The notes under the pieces: model-generated
Seen by the model: the letters and a program-made list of their open reading frames with translations, nothing else
Told to the model about the DNA's origin: nothing
Database searches by the model: none
Program-made: the position numbers and the translations under genes
Source: Psychrobacillus sp044762655
GTDB lineage: Bacteria > Bacillota > Bacilli > Bacillales_A > Planococcaceae
NCBI RefSeq assembly: GCF_044762655.1
Contig: NZ_JBIWER010000005.1
Coordinates: 227,493-291,492 of the forward strand
Direction: 5' to 3'
DNA length: 64,000 nucleotides
Shown: positions 43,140-52,028 of the stretch, piece by piece
How positions within the stretch are numbered: the first letter of the stretch is position 1
Layout of the letters: every line of letters begins with the position of its first letter

Positions 43140-44681
43140 TCACTTTTTATATTCGACACTGTATATATCACGACGTCTGTCTTTTAACTGCTTGACTGTA
43201 CCATCTTGACGTTGGCGGCGAAGGATTTCTAAATCGACATCCCCTATTAAGACCATTTCCACATTCGGCTCCGTTTCTCCTACAATGCCGTCACGTGCAA
43301 ATTCAAAATCAGACGGAGCGAAAATAGCAGACTGAGCATATTGGATATCCATATTTTCTGTTTGCGGTAAGTTTCCAACAGTCCCTGAAATTACTGTATA
43401 GATTTGATTTTCAACTGCCCGTGCCTGTGCACAATAGCGAACACGTAGATAACCTTGACGATCCTCTGTACAAAACGGTGAGAAAATAATATTCGCCCCC
43501 ATATCAGTTGCAATGCGTGCTAGCTCTGGAAACTCTATATCATAACAAATTTGAATGGCGATTTTACCACAATCCGTATCAAATACTTGTACAGAATCAC
43601 CCGCACTAATCCCCCACCATTTACGTTCGTTCGGAGTAATATGGATTTTATATTGCTTGTCAATTGCACCATCTCGATGGAACAAATAGGCGATATTATA
43701 TATTTCTTCATTTTCTTCTTCCACAAAGTGGGAGCCCGCGATAATATTAATATTATAACGGATCGATAAATCTGAAAATAACTCCATATATTGCGGTGTA
43801 TATTCCGTTAATTTACGAACAGCCTGGCTTGGAGATGGCTCATTCAGGAAAGACATTAACTGTGTTGTAAAGATTTCCGGGAACACGACAAAATCAGATT
43901 GGGCATCAGACGCCACGTCAACAAAATATTCGCATTGGTTAGCGAACTCTTCAAAAGAATTAATTTTACGCATCATGTATTGCACTGCACAAATCCGTAC
44001 AGGATAGCTCGTTTTAAAATGTCGTTTCGATAGTGGAATATAATCAATATTGTTCCACTCCATTAGTGTTGCATATTTCGCAGATGCCTTGTCATCTGGT
44101 AAATAGTTTGGGTTAATACGCATCAACGTAAAGCCATTCATTAATTGGAACGTTAAAACTGGATCATATATTTTATGGCGAGAAACAGATGTCACATACT
44201 CTCTTGGAGACATCTCTTCTGCAAATTTATGATAGTTTGGAATACGCCCTCCAATAATAATTGACTTTAGATTGAACTGCCTTGCAATATCTTTTCTGCC
44301 TTCATATAAACGCTGTCCAACCTTCATACGTCTATATTCAGGGTGTACCATTACTTCAATTCCATATAAATTATATCCTTCTGGATTATGATTAGTTATA
44401 TAACCTTTATCCGTCACATCAGACCAAGAGTGGCGGTCGTCGTACTCATCAAAATTGATAATAAGACTTGAGCAGGAACCAATTACCTTTCCGTCCAACT
44501 CAGCAACCAGCTGTCCTTCTGGAAAAATAGTTAAGTGACTACGTAGATGAGCTACCTGCCATGGTTCCATACCAGGAAAACATAAACGCTGAATTTCTAA
44601 AATTGACTCTATATCGGAGAAAGACATTTGTCTTATAATCATGCTTTGTTCAAACGGTGATAAATCAAATTCTTCAGTCAT
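43140..44681 (-). CDS. yhcX: GNAT acetyltransferase-nitrilase fusion YhcX
   Basis: 513 residues, exactly the B. subtilis YhcX length. The N-terminal GNAT domain (about residues 12-210) shows the acetyl-CoA pattern VHPEYRRMKVGQRLYEGR near 113. The C-terminal carbon-nitrogen hydrolase (about 225-500) has the catalytic triad Glu (VFPEIFT), Lys (HITPNERKW) and Cys (IQICYDIEFPE). The substrate is unknown; the domain pair is a fixed fusion in Bacillales. AGAGGAG precedes the ATG, and pgcA follows in the same unit. Confidence 0.9.
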   Translation of the reverse strand: MTEEFDLSPFEQSMIIRQMSFSDIESILEIQRLCFPGMEPWQVAHLRSHLTIFPEGQLVAELDGKVIGSCSSLIINFDEYDDRHSWSDVTDKGYITNHNPEGYNLYGIEVMVHPEYRRMKVGQRLYEGRKDIARQFNLKSIIIGGRIPNYHKFAEEMSPREYVTSVSRHKIYDPVLTFQLMNGFTLMRINPNYLPDDKASAKYATLMEWNNIDYIPLSKRHFKTSYPVRICAVQYMMRKINSFEEFANQCEYFVDVASDAQSDFVVFPEIFTTQLMSFLNEPSPSQAVRKLTEYTPQYMELFSDLSIRYNINIIAGSHFVEEENEEIYNIAYLFHRDGAIDKQYKIHITPNERKWWGISAGDSVQVFDTDCGKIAIQICYDIEFPELARIATDMGANIIFSPFCTEDRQGYLRVRYCAQARAVENQIYTVISGTVGNLPQTENMDIQYAQSAIFAPSDFEFARDGIVGETEPNVEMVLIGDVDLEILRRQRQDGTVKQLKDRRRDIYSVEYKK

Positions 44682-44810
44682 TTTATCGGCTCCTCTTTAT
44701 ATAAGTAACTTTCATTATATAGTTCTTTTCCCTGCAGTTAAAATATTTTACTTGTATTTAAAGAAGGATTATACTTTTATTTGAGTTCAAAGTAATCTAA
44801 AGGAGTTCCT

Positions 44811-45236
44811 ATGACAAAAAAACTAGAAAATCTACTATTATTTATGTGGACAGTTGCCTTGACCGCAACACTAGGATCTCTCTATTTCTCAGAGATAAAG
44901 GGATACGAGCCTTGTGATTTATGTTGGTATCAACGAATACTCATGTATCCACTTGTGCTAATATTGGGGATTGCATATATTCAAAAAAATCCGAAAATCG
45001 CTATGACTACACTTGCATTTTCGGTGATCGGTGGATGTATTTCTGCCTATCATTATAGCATTCAAAAGCTTTCGTTCTTGCAAGAAACTGCACCAGCCTG
45101 TGGAAGAGTTCCTTGTACAGGGCAATATATTAATTATGCAGGATTTATCACCATTCCATTTTTAGCGCTTATTGCATTTATTTTGATCGCAATTACGAGT
45201 GTTACAGTGTTAAAGACTATCAAGGAGGAAAAATAA
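44811..45236 (+). CDS. bdbC: DsbB-type disulfide oxidoreductase BdbC
   Basis: A 141-residue membrane protein with four helices. The first periplasm-side pair CDLC lies near residues 35-38 and the second pair CGRVPC near 96-101. DsbB-like proteins pass electrons from thiol oxidases to quinones, keeping the partner oxidised. AAGGAG precedes the ATG. It ends 2 bp before a membrane-anchored thioredoxin-like gene whose ribosome site lies inside its last codons, so the two are co-translated. Confidence 0.88.
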   Translation: MTKKLENLLLFMWTVALTATLGSLYFSEIKGYEPCDLCWYQRILMYPLVLILGIAYIQKNPKIAMTTLAFSVIGGCISAYHYSIQKLSFLQETAPACGRVPCTGQYINYAGFITIPFLALIAFILIAITSVTVLKTIKEEK

Positions 45237-45238
45237 TT

Positions 45239-45709
45239 TTGAAGAAACTACTTATATTTGGTGGAATTATAGTTGCAGTCTTTGTTTTAATCTTTGTTCT
45301 AAACTCCCAGAAAAACAAGGATGCGTTAGCTAATAATCCATACGATACCGACGATTTAAGACAATCTACAATTGATCTAATCGATGATCCAAACTATCAA
45401 AACATTATTTTACCAGATGAATTGGAAAAGAAAATCGCTACTGGAGAGCCTGTTACAGCATACTTCTTTAGTCCTGAATGTGTACATTGTCAGGAGATGA
45501 CTCCTCGTTTATCTCCACTTGCTGAAAAAAATGATATTGAAATTGTGAAATACAATGTACTTGAGTATGAAGAAGGTTGGAATGTCTATGGCATCAAAGC
45601 TACACCAACGATGATTTACTTTGAAGGTGGCAAAGAAGTTGTACGAGTAGAAGGCGCTATTTCTAATGATCAAATTCAAGGGTTCTTTGATCAAGTCGTT
45701 TTAAAATAA
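45239..45709 (+). CDS. membrane-anchored thioredoxin-like protein
   Basis: 156 residues. An N-terminal membrane anchor (residues 4-22) is followed, after a linker, by a thioredoxin fold with the active site SPECVHCQEM near residues 80-89 and the cis-Pro segment IKATPTMIYFEGG near 119-131. It is exported and faces outside. The TTG start is set by AAGGAGG within the end of bdbC. In B. subtilis BdbC pairs with the DsbA-like BdbD (about 220 residues); this shorter thioredoxin-type partner may take that role. Confidence 0.82.
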   Translation: MKKLLIFGGIIVAVFVLIFVLNSQKNKDALANNPYDTDDLRQSTIDLIDDPNYQNIILPDELEKKIATGEPVTAYFFSPECVHCQEMTPRLSPLAEKNDIEIVKYNVLEYEEGWNVYGIKATPTMIYFEGGKEVVRVEGAISNDQIQGFFDQVVLK

Positions 45710-45714
45710 CCAAA

Positions 45715-45747
45715 AGGGTCTTGTCTAGTAGACAGGACCTTTTTTTA
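45715..45747 (+). terminator. terminator of the bdbC-thioredoxin unit
   Basis: AAGGGTCTTGTCT and AGACAGGACCTT pair with a very short loop, followed by TTTTT. Confidence 0.8.
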
Positions 45748-45761
45748 AAAGGAGCAAAAAA

Positions 45762-46610
45762 ATGATACATACATTTACGTATACTGTACAAGAAGATGGC
45801 TTAACAATAGATAGTCTTTTTCAAGAGAAATGGAAACTCGGCAAAAAACTAATACATGAACTACGAATGCAAAAGGCTGTCAGCAATACAAGTGGAGAAC
45901 TTCTACAATGGAAGCTTCCTAATAAAAAAGGTGATGTACTTGTGATTAAATGGGAAGGAGAATCCTCTAACTACCTACTTTCCGATCAAATTCCATTGTA
46001 TGTTGCGTATGAAGATGAGTATTTATTGATTGCTTCTAAACCTCGTGGTGTATCAACTCACCCAAATGAAGAAGGGCAAAATCATACCTTTATGAACACC
46101 GTGACAAATTATTTACATAGTAAAGGTCATCATTACGGGGAACATGTACATCGTATCGATGAAGGCACAAAGGGTTTAATCGTCATTGCAAAAAATCCCC
46201 TTGTCAAAGGCATGCTTGACCGTATGTTAGAAAACAAAACAATCGTCCGCACATACGAGGCAATTGTAGAAGGCCAAGTAAAAAATCAGCATGGTACCAT
46301 TCGAGCTGCGATTGGTAATGACCGCCATCATCCAACGAGAAAAAGAGTTTCACCATCAGGACAAAATGCGATTACTCATTACGAAGTCGTAGGAAAGCAC
46401 GAACAGTTCACGAAAATACATGCAATTTTAGAAACTGGACGAACACATCAAATTCGAGTTCACTTAGCTCACTTAGGACATCCAATAGTAGGCGACGAGC
46501 TATATGGGGCTAAAAAAACACCTACTAAACTGTATGAGCTCCATGCATTTAAAGTCCAATTTAATCATCCAATTACAGGCGAAGTGCTTGTTGTGGAAGA
46601 TAAACGATAA
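45762..46610 (+). CDS. yhcT: RluA-family pseudouridine synthase
   Basis: 282 residues. The catalytic motif is HVHRIDEGTKGLIVIAKN near residues 127-144, with Asp in HRID, and the C-terminal block GRTHQIRVHLAHLGHPIVGD near 228-247 is typical of RluA-type enzymes. The N-terminal part resembles an S4-like RNA-binding region. It isomerises uridine to pseudouridine in rRNA or tRNA; the exact site is unknown. B. subtilis YhcT is the nearest equivalent I recall. AAGGAG precedes the ATG. Confidence 0.83.
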   Translation: MIHTFTYTVQEDGLTIDSLFQEKWKLGKKLIHELRMQKAVSNTSGELLQWKLPNKKGDVLVIKWEGESSNYLLSDQIPLYVAYEDEYLLIASKPRGVSTHPNEEGQNHTFMNTVTNYLHSKGHHYGEHVHRIDEGTKGLIVIAKNPLVKGMLDRMLENKTIVRTYEAIVEGQVKNQHGTIRAAIGNDRHHPTRKRVSPSGQNAITHYEVVGKHEQFTKIHAILETGRTHQIRVHLAHLGHPIVGDELYGAKKTPTKLYELHAFKVQFNHPITGEVLVVEDKR

Positions 46611-46634
46611 ACATGGTGTAACTAATTTATGACT

Positions 46635-46803
46635 ATTGCAGAAAGCTTGCGAAAGTTTTGCAATAGCATTGGAGCCGCTTAGGCGCAACTCTCCACCAAT
46701 TACTCACCACATTTAGATGCTATTGCAAAACGTTGCATATAAGCTGCGGAAAGTTGCGCATTTGCTTGCCGATGTTGCGAGTATATGCCCAAATGTTGCG
46801 CAA
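46635..46803. repeat. helically phased TTGC repeat array
   Basis: TGC words recur at 46734, 46755, 46776 and 46797 (21-bp steps), with interleaved ones at 46724, 46745, 46763/46767 and 46786, giving an average step of 10.4 bp. Earlier ones lie at 46637, 46648 and 46659. On the reverse strand the words GCGCAAC and CGCAAC match the array at 39316-39385. It lies between convergent genes (yhcT and a Nudix hydrolase). Confidence 0.75.
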
Positions 46804-46853
46804 ACAGAAAAAGTAGATGAGAGATTTTCGTTTCTCATCTGCTTTTTAAAATT

Positions 46854-47336
46854 CTAAATATTTTTATCTAACTTTACTTCAAACTGAGGATTCGTCACGT
46901 ATTCCATATATTTTACCGTGCCATCAAAGTTTTCATATGCCTCATATCTTGTTCTAATGGCAGCTGCAGTAATGAACTCTAGTACTTGCTCCTTCTTAAC
47001 CCAACGACTGTCAGAAGTTTCCTCGGAGATACTTAACACTCCACCAATGGGCTTACATACAAAATCAAACATTACTTTTGTAGGCACATCCGTAACCTCG
47101 TCATACCATTTATATATTCCTGTATTTGAATAAGTTCCTAATAAGTGACCTACCTCAATATCAATTCCACTTTCTTCCTTAACTTCACGAACTAACGCCG
47201 CTATTAAATTTTCTCCAACCTCCACCTGTCCACCAGGATAGACCCACCCTCCATGCTGCGTTTTTACTAAAAGAATTTCCCCTTGCTCATTTTCAACAAT
47301 TCCTCCAACAGCAACTATATGCGTAGGCATAATCAT
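46854..47336 (-). CDS. Nudix hydrolase
   Basis: 160 residues with a full Nudix box GGQVEVGENLIAALVREVKEESGI spread over about residues 35-58. It hydrolyses nucleoside-diphosphate-linked substrates with Mg2+; the substrate is unknown. Two ATGs are close; the first follows AAGGGGG. A second Nudix gene lies at 47731. Confidence 0.85.
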   Translation of the reverse strand: MIMPTHIVAVGGIVENEQGEILLVKTQHGGWVYPGGQVEVGENLIAALVREVKEESGIDIEVGHLLGTYSNTGIYKWYDEVTDVPTKVMFDFVCKPIGGVLSISEETSDSRWVKKEQVLEFITAAAIRTRYEAYENFDGTVKYMEYVTNPQFEVKLDKNI

Positions 47337-47386
47337 TCAAATTTATCCCCCTTATTAATTCTACTCTTTCTTTTTAAGCATAAACC

Positions 47387-47734
47387 TCACAATTCGCCCT
47401 CGAATGCATGTTGCTCATACTTTCTCCATTTATAAAAATTATAAAAAAATTGACCAACAAACCCCACACAGTATATAATTGCGAAAATAAAAAATATCTT
47501 AGTCGACCATACATCAAAATGATATATGGTAAAAAGGCATAAGATTACAAACGGGGCTGTCCATATCGTGCGAATCATCTTTCTTCTATAGGTTAGCTTA
47601 TGGTAAGTAATTGCTAATCCTTTATCTACTTTCGGCTCATTTTTATAAATCAAAGATAAAATAATATCGACAAATAAAACAATTAGTATAATTACGATAA
47701 TTGGCATTAACTCTAGATCAAAAATAATAATCAC
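47387..47734 (-). CDS. small membrane protein, unknown
   Basis: A 115-residue protein with about four hydrophobic segments (residues 10-30, 55-72, 78-97 and a partial one near the start) and a basic middle loop (HKLTYRRKMIR). Not recognised. The first codon overlaps the stop of the upstream Nudix gene by 4 bp, so it is co-translated with it. Confidence 0.65.
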   Translation of the reverse strand: MIIIFDLELMPIIVIILIVLFVDIILSLIYKNEPKVDKGLAITYHKLTYRRKMIRTIWTAPFVILCLFTIYHFDVWSTKIFFIFAIIYCVGFVGQFFYNFYKWRKYEQHAFEGEL

Positions 47735-48309
47735 ACCTCAACTTTTTTATGTCTATTTAGTTGATTTTCAGAAAAAAAGATCTTTGCCTGAAAATATGCA
47801 TTAGCTGTAAAAAGCTGTGTTTTTATCTTATTCGTTTTTATTAAGGAACCCAAAGAATCAAAATTGATCAATTTCACACTAATCTCTTCGGTCTCATCTA
47901 AATTTTGTTCAAATTGTTTAAATGCATCCAGCAAAAGATATGTTCTAATTTTGTTATTTTGTGTAGCGGGATTTATCATAAATTCGCCTAGCAAAATTGG
48001 CTTCTTATATGAAACAAAACCAGTTTCTTCTCTAATTTCTCTTCTAATGGCTTCTTCGTCCGTCTCATTATCTTCTTTTTTCCCTGCTGGAATCTCTAAG
48101 TAAATATCATTTCCAGCATGTCTATATTGTTCAACAAGCACCATCTGGTTTTCCTTAGTAAGAACTACTGCATTCACCCAATCGGAATATTCGTTTACAA
48201 TATACTCATCGATAACAAATTCATTGGGGAGCTCACATGTATCTTTTCTAATATTCCCATAAGGACTTTTATGCACATATTCCGATTTTAATACTTTCCA
48301 CTTTTCCAT
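47731..48309 (-). CDS. Nudix hydrolase, ADP-ribose pyrophosphatase-like
   Basis: 192 residues. The Nudix box (GKKEDNETDEEAIRREIREETGF) lies near residues 75-97, preceded by VNAVVLTKENQMVLVEQYRHAG, the strand and turn typical of ADP-ribose/ADP-sugar pyrophosphatases. The expected first Gly-Gly is G-K here. The ATG before EKWKVLK follows TGGGGG. It lies in a minus-strand cluster of small membrane proteins. Confidence 0.8.
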   Translation of the reverse strand: MEKWKVLKSEYVHKSPYGNIRKDTCELPNEFVIDEYIVNEYSDWVNAVVLTKENQMVLVEQYRHAGNDIYLEIPAGKKEDNETDEEAIRREIREETGFVSYKKPILLGEFMINPATQNNKIRTYLLLDAFKQFEQNLDETEEISVKLINFDSLGSLIKTNKIKTQLFTANAYFQAKIFFSENQLNRHKKVEV

Positions 48310-48330
48310 ATTTACCCCCATTTAACCTTT

Positions 48331-48537
48331 CTATTTCATCATCTCATTAATAATATAAAGATTGTACATTGCAGGAATTAGCAATCCTAGGGCTAGGCAA
48401 ATTACCGCACCGAATTTAGATTGTCTAGTTAATCGAGCATCACCTTGTTTTAAGTATTGAAAAAAAGTAAGTGTAAAGTAAAAGCACATTATTATTAATA
48501 CTGTAGAAAAGATTCCTAACCAATTTCCTGTTCCCAT
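48331..48537 (-). CDS. small membrane protein, unknown
   Basis: 68 residues with two membrane helices (about 7-27 and 41-62) and a basic loop (DARLTRQSKFG). Not recognised. GGTGGAG precedes the ATG. It lies in the same orientation as the Nudix genes and within about 20 bp of both neighbours. Confidence 0.6.
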   Translation of the reverse strand: MGTGNWLGIFSTVLIIMCFYFTLTFFQYLKQGDARLTRQSKFGAVICLALGLLIPAMYNLYIINEMMK

Positions 48538-48558
48538 ACATGCTCCACCTTTCTTTCG

Positions 48559-48834
48559 TTACTGAAGAAAAAAAGCAATTAAGAAAAACAAGATTCCTAA
48601 TCCTATTTCTTTTCCTACCGTTATCTGGCCTTCTTTTTGAAAGTAGCTTTCGATTCCTTCTACAAGGAAATTAATACCTAATAATATAAATACTAACTTC
48701 ACATAGATAATATCGATATCATTGACAATGGCCATTACTAGCATCGCGATCATAAAGACTATTAGTAGCACCTTGAGTATTAAGAGTGGCGTACTACTCT
48801 TTTTTTTCCTCGTCTTTTCGAAAAATATTCTCAT
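48559..48834 (-). CDS. small membrane protein, unknown
   Basis: 91 residues. A basic N-terminus (FEKTRKKKSS) is followed by three hydrophobic helices. Resembles short DUF-type integral membrane proteins of Bacillales, but the family is not identified. TGGGGTC is the only ribosome site seen. Probably the first gene of the cluster running to 46854. Confidence 0.6.
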   Translation of the reverse strand: MRIFFEKTRKKKSSTPLLILKVLLIVFMIAMLVMAIVNDIDIIYVKLVFILLGINFLVEGIESYFQKEGQITVGKEIGLGILFFLIAFFLQ

Positions 48835-48930
48835 TAAATTGACCCCATCTATTATATATTTATCTATATTATTTATACGTTAAAATATGTAATAGGTTTC
48901 ATTTTTTGAGTAATATTTCCATTATATACA

Positions 48931-48978
48931 AAAACACGGTAGTTTAACTTCTAAAGACGAAGTATAACTAACGTGTTT
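48931..48978 (-). terminator. terminator of the aldo/keto reductase gene
   Basis: On the minus strand AAACACG, AGTT and ACTTC pair with GAAGT, AACT and CGTGTTT in a long stem with small bulges, followed by TTTG. Confidence 0.65.
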
Positions 48979-48992
48979 GTTTGACTTTATTA

Positions 48993-49823
48993 TTAAAAAT
49001 TAAAATTATCCGGATCTTTACCAGTGCGCTCATTTAAATTAAGTGCATCAATATTTTTCATGTCCTCGAATGATAATTCGAAATCATACACATCCATATT
49101 TTCTGCGATTCTAGATGGATTTTCTGACTTAGGAATGACGATTAAATCATGCTGTAGATGCCATCTAATCACTATTTGTGCAGTTGACTTCCCATACTTC
49201 CCACTTATACGTTGAAGGGTTGGCTCTTCTAAAATACGACCTCTTGCAAGTGGTGACCACGAAGTTATCGCGATTCCCTGCTCTGCACAATACGCACGTA
49301 GATCAAACTGAGTGAGACGTGGATGACATTCAACTTGGTTTACCATTGGTTTAACATTCGCTTTTACGGCAATCGCCTCCAAATGATGGACATGATGATT
49401 CGCTACACCAGTTGCACGAATTAGCTTTTCATCATAAAGACGCTCTATTGCCCGATATGTATCTACAAAAGTTTCTTTAACTGGCCAATGGGTTAAATAT
49501 AAATCTACATAATCCATACCCAATAGCTCTAGCGATTTTTCAAAAGCTCTGAGTGTTTGATCGTAGCCTTGATCGGTATTCCACACTTTTGTTGTGATGA
49601 ATATGTCCTCACGTGAAACATCAGAAGCTCGAACAGCCTCGCCAACCTCTTTTTCGTTTGCATACAAACTTGCCGTATCGATATGACGATACCCATAATC
49701 TAGTGCAGTTGTTATTGCTCGAATAGCAATATCAGAATCTGTCAATTTATAAACACCTAAGCCCAGTCTTGGCATTTCTATTCCGTTAGCTAATTTTTTC
49801 GTTGAATGTATATTTAGAGTCAT
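48993..49823 (-). CDS. aldo/keto reductase
   Basis: 276 residues of AKR type. DTASLYANEKEVG (with the catalytic Asp and Tyr) lies near residues 47-59, KVWNTDQGYD with the catalytic Lys near 78, LTHWPVK with the catalytic His near 110, and the NADPH-binding IPKSENPSRIAENM near 240. It reduces carbonyl compounds; B. subtilis has several similar enzymes of broad range (such as YtbE and YvgN). Single gene with its own terminator. Confidence 0.88.
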   Translation of the reverse strand: MTLNIHSTKKLANGIEMPRLGLGVYKLTDSDIAIRAITTALDYGYRHIDTASLYANEKEVGEAVRASDVSREDIFITTKVWNTDQGYDQTLRAFEKSLELLGMDYVDLYLTHWPVKETFVDTYRAIERLYDEKLIRATGVANHHVHHLEAIAVKANVKPMVNQVECHPRLTQFDLRAYCAEQGIAITSWSPLARGRILEEPTLQRISGKYGKSTAQIVIRWHLQHDLIVIPKSENPSRIAENMDVYDFELSFEDMKNIDALNLNERTGKDPDNFNF

Positions 49824-49865
49824 GAATGCTTCTCGCCCTTTCTTATGAGGAAAACGACTGATAAA

Positions 49866-50048
49866 TCAGTCGTTTTCTCGTTTCTTCATGGAGGAAGTAT
49901 CTTCAGCTTGAGCAGGATCAGATACACGATTATCCTCTTCTAGCTCTTTGTTGTCCCTCATTCTATCCATCTGTTTTCCTAATAGTTTTACTTCTTCCAT
50001 ATTCGTTGCCATTGAACCGTTCTCTGGACCATTTTTGAATTCATTCAT
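49866..50048 (-). CDS. small hydrophilic protein, unknown
   Basis: 60 residues, very hydrophilic and rich in Asn, Glu, Asp and Met (KQMDRMRDNKELEEDNRVSD), with no membrane segment; likely disordered. Not recognised. AAGGAG lies 11 bases before the ATG, and an upstream GTG overlaps that site. It stands alone between an aldo/keto reductase gene and a divergent mini-protein gene. Confidence 0.5.
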   Translation of the reverse strand: MNEFKNGPENGSMATNMEEVKLLGKQMDRMRDNKELEEDNRVSDPAQAEDTSSMKKREND

Positions 50049-50205
50049 TCCAAAAATCACTCCTTTTCTTTATGTTAGTAGAATATTCGAAAGGTTGCAA
50101 CATTCAAATGAACGATTTTCGTCAAATTTCATTTTTTCGTATTATTTCTTTTTCAAACAAATTAGGGTATACTAGTTGCAGAATACTATAGAGGAGGCAC
50201 TCCAT

Positions 50206-50301
50206 ATGAAACTAATCCTTATTCTTGGTGTTTGTATTTCATTCCTTGCAGCAATTTTCAAAGCAGGATACGACGACAAACCAGGTGCATCTGAAAAATA
50301 A
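50206..50301 (+). CDS. 31-residue single-helix membrane protein
   Basis: A tiny gene with GAGGAGG eight bases before the ATG. The product has one hydrophobic helix (residues 2-17, LILILGVCISFLAAIF) and a short charged tail KAGYDDKPGASEK. A TATACT -10-like box lies about 35 bp upstream and a strong terminator follows, so it has all parts of an independent gene. Function unknown. Confidence 0.65.
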   Translation: MKLILILGVCISFLAAIFKAGYDDKPGASEK

Positions 50302-50310
50302 TCTATTTTT

Positions 50311-50347
50311 AAAACGGACGAGTCTATAATGACATCGTCCGTTTTTT
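50311..50347 (+). terminator. terminator of the 31-residue gene
   Basis: AAAACGGACGA pairs with TCGTCCGTTTT across a 13-base loop, followed by TTTT. It abuts the convergent trmL stop. Confidence 0.85.
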
Positions 50348-50821
50348 TTAGTGTAAATTTGGGTAGTTTTGTTGACGCAATGCTTCATAGATAAGTATTG
50401 CTGCTGTGTTAGATAAATTCAACGAACGAATATTATCATTCATAGGAATTCTCAATGCCCGGTCGGGATGTGCCTCGATAAACTCGCGTGGTAATCCTTT
50501 TGTCTCGCGTCCAAAAATAAAGAAGTGATCTTTCTCCAAATCACTAAAATCAAATGTAGTATGTGGTTTAGCACCAAACTTTGTAATTAAATAGTATTCT
50601 CCTGCTGGATGAGCAGCAAAAAATTCATCAAGACCATCATAATAAGTAATATCAACATGCGCCCAATAATCAAGTCCAGCCCTCTTTAACATCTTGTCAT
50701 CTGTCGAGAAACCTAAAGGTCGGATTAAATGTAATTTAACTCCTGTTCCCGCACATGTTCTAGCTATATTCCCTGTATTAGCAGGTATTTCTGGTTGATA
50801 TAAAACAACATTTATACTCAA
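50348..50821 (-). CDS. trmL: tRNA (cytidine/uridine-34 2'-O)-methyltransferase
   Basis: A 157-residue SPOUT enzyme (CspR in B. subtilis). The N-terminus INVVLYQPEIPANTGNIART and the C-terminal knot FGRETKGLPREFI (about residues 98-110) and IPMNDNIRSLNLSNTAAILIYEAL (about 126-149) are diagnostic. It methylates the wobble ribose of tRNA-Leu isoacceptors. The TTG start follows GGAAG. It lies 12 bp downstream of queG, so two wobble-base modification genes form one unit. Confidence 0.92.
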   Translation of the reverse strand: MSINVVLYQPEIPANTGNIARTCAGTGVKLHLIRPLGFSTDDKMLKRAGLDYWAHVDITYYDGLDEFFAAHPAGEYYLITKFGAKPHTTFDFSDLEKDHFFIFGRETKGLPREFIEAHPDRALRIPMNDNIRSLNLSNTAAILIYEALRQQNYPNLH

Positions 50822-50833
50822 TTATTCCACTTC

Positions 50834-51973
50834 CTAGTTCTCAATTGTATAGTATTCTAATCCTTTTCGAATCTCATTTAAAACTTCTTCGACTTGTTCA
50901 TTCTGTTCAGCTTCTTTAAGGGCAAACAAGCCGTCTTCTGTATTTATTTTACCAATAGCCCATGCTGCAGTACCTCGAATTACTGGTCGAGCATCATGTT
51001 GCATTAAATCTATAAGTGTAGGAACAGCTTCCTGCTCTTTAAAATGGGCTAATGCAATTATAGCATTTCGTTGAATTGGATTCTTCCCTCTCCAAGCTCC
51101 GGACATATGGCCATACGTATCTTTGAACGTACGATTTGTCATTTTTAATAAAGGGAGTAGTAAAGGCTTAACTAACTCAGGATCAGGCTTAAACGCCTCT
51201 TGGTGAAGATTAGCCTTACCTTTGTTCTTTGGACAAACTGTTTGGCATGTATCACAGCCATAAATTCGATTGCCTATTTTCGCTCGAAACTCGTCTGGAA
51301 CCATTGTTTTCGTTTGAGTAATAAAGGCAATACAGCGCTGTGCATTTAATTGTCCGCCTTCTATTAATGCTCCTGTGGGACAAACATCCAAGCATAACCG
51401 ACAATCACCACATTGGTCTTCCATCTGCTCACTCGGAGCAAAAGGAATTGAAGTAATCATTTCCCCCAGATAGACATAGGAACCAAACTCAGGGGTAATA
51501 ATGGAGCAGTTTTTCGCACTCCATCCTATGCCTGCCCGTTCCGCAACAGCACGGTCAGAAAGTTCTCCCGTATCTACCATCGAACGAAGTTTAGCGTCTG
51601 GAATATGCGTTAAAATATATAATTCTAATAGTGCTAACTTTTCTCGTAAAACTGTATGATAATCTATACCCCAAGATGCACGTGCGAAGATTCCTCTTCT
51701 TTCACCTTTCACACTTTGTGGTGCATTCTTCATTTTTGAAGGGTACGCAATTGCAATAGAAATGATACTATTAGCTTCTTCTAGCAAAGTTTTAGGATGC
51801 ACTCTTTTGTCAATATCAGGTTCTTCGAATCCAGAAGCATACCCTAACTCCTGCTGCCTGATCAATCGATTTTTTAATTCGTGAAATGGAGAAACAGAAG
51901 TAAATCCAATTTTATCAATTCCAATGGATGCAGCGTAATCTATGAGGTTTTGTTGAAACTGAATGATATTCAC
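50834..51973 (-). CDS. queG: epoxyqueuosine reductase
   Basis: 379 residues (B. subtilis YhbA/QueG similar). It performs the last step of queuosine synthesis in tRNA, reducing epoxyqueuosine with cobalamin and two [4Fe-4S] clusters. The cluster motifs CGDCRLCLDVCPTGAL (near residue 186) and CDTCQTVCPKNKG (near 237) are intact. C-terminal HEAT-like repeats (AIIALAHFKEQEAVPTLIDL) complete the protein. The GTG start follows AAGGAGAA. Confidence 0.92.
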   Translation of the reverse strand: MNIIQFQQNLIDYAASIGIDKIGFTSVSPFHELKNRLIRQQELGYASGFEEPDIDKRVHPKTLLEEANSIISIAIAYPSKMKNAPQSVKGERRGIFARASWGIDYHTVLREKLALLELYILTHIPDAKLRSMVDTGELSDRAVAERAGIGWSAKNCSIITPEFGSYVYLGEMITSIPFAPSEQMEDQCGDCRLCLDVCPTGALIEGGQLNAQRCIAFITQTKTMVPDEFRAKIGNRIYGCDTCQTVCPKNKGKANLHQEAFKPDPELVKPLLLPLLKMTNRTFKDTYGHMSGAWRGKNPIQRNAIIALAHFKEQEAVPTLIDLMQHDARPVIRGTAAWAIGKINTEDGLFALKEAEQNEQVEEVLNEIRKGLEYYTIEN

Positions 51974-52028
51974 AAATGTTCTCCTTTCTTATGCTACACT
52001 AAAGAAAATAAGTGTAAGGATGGTTGAT

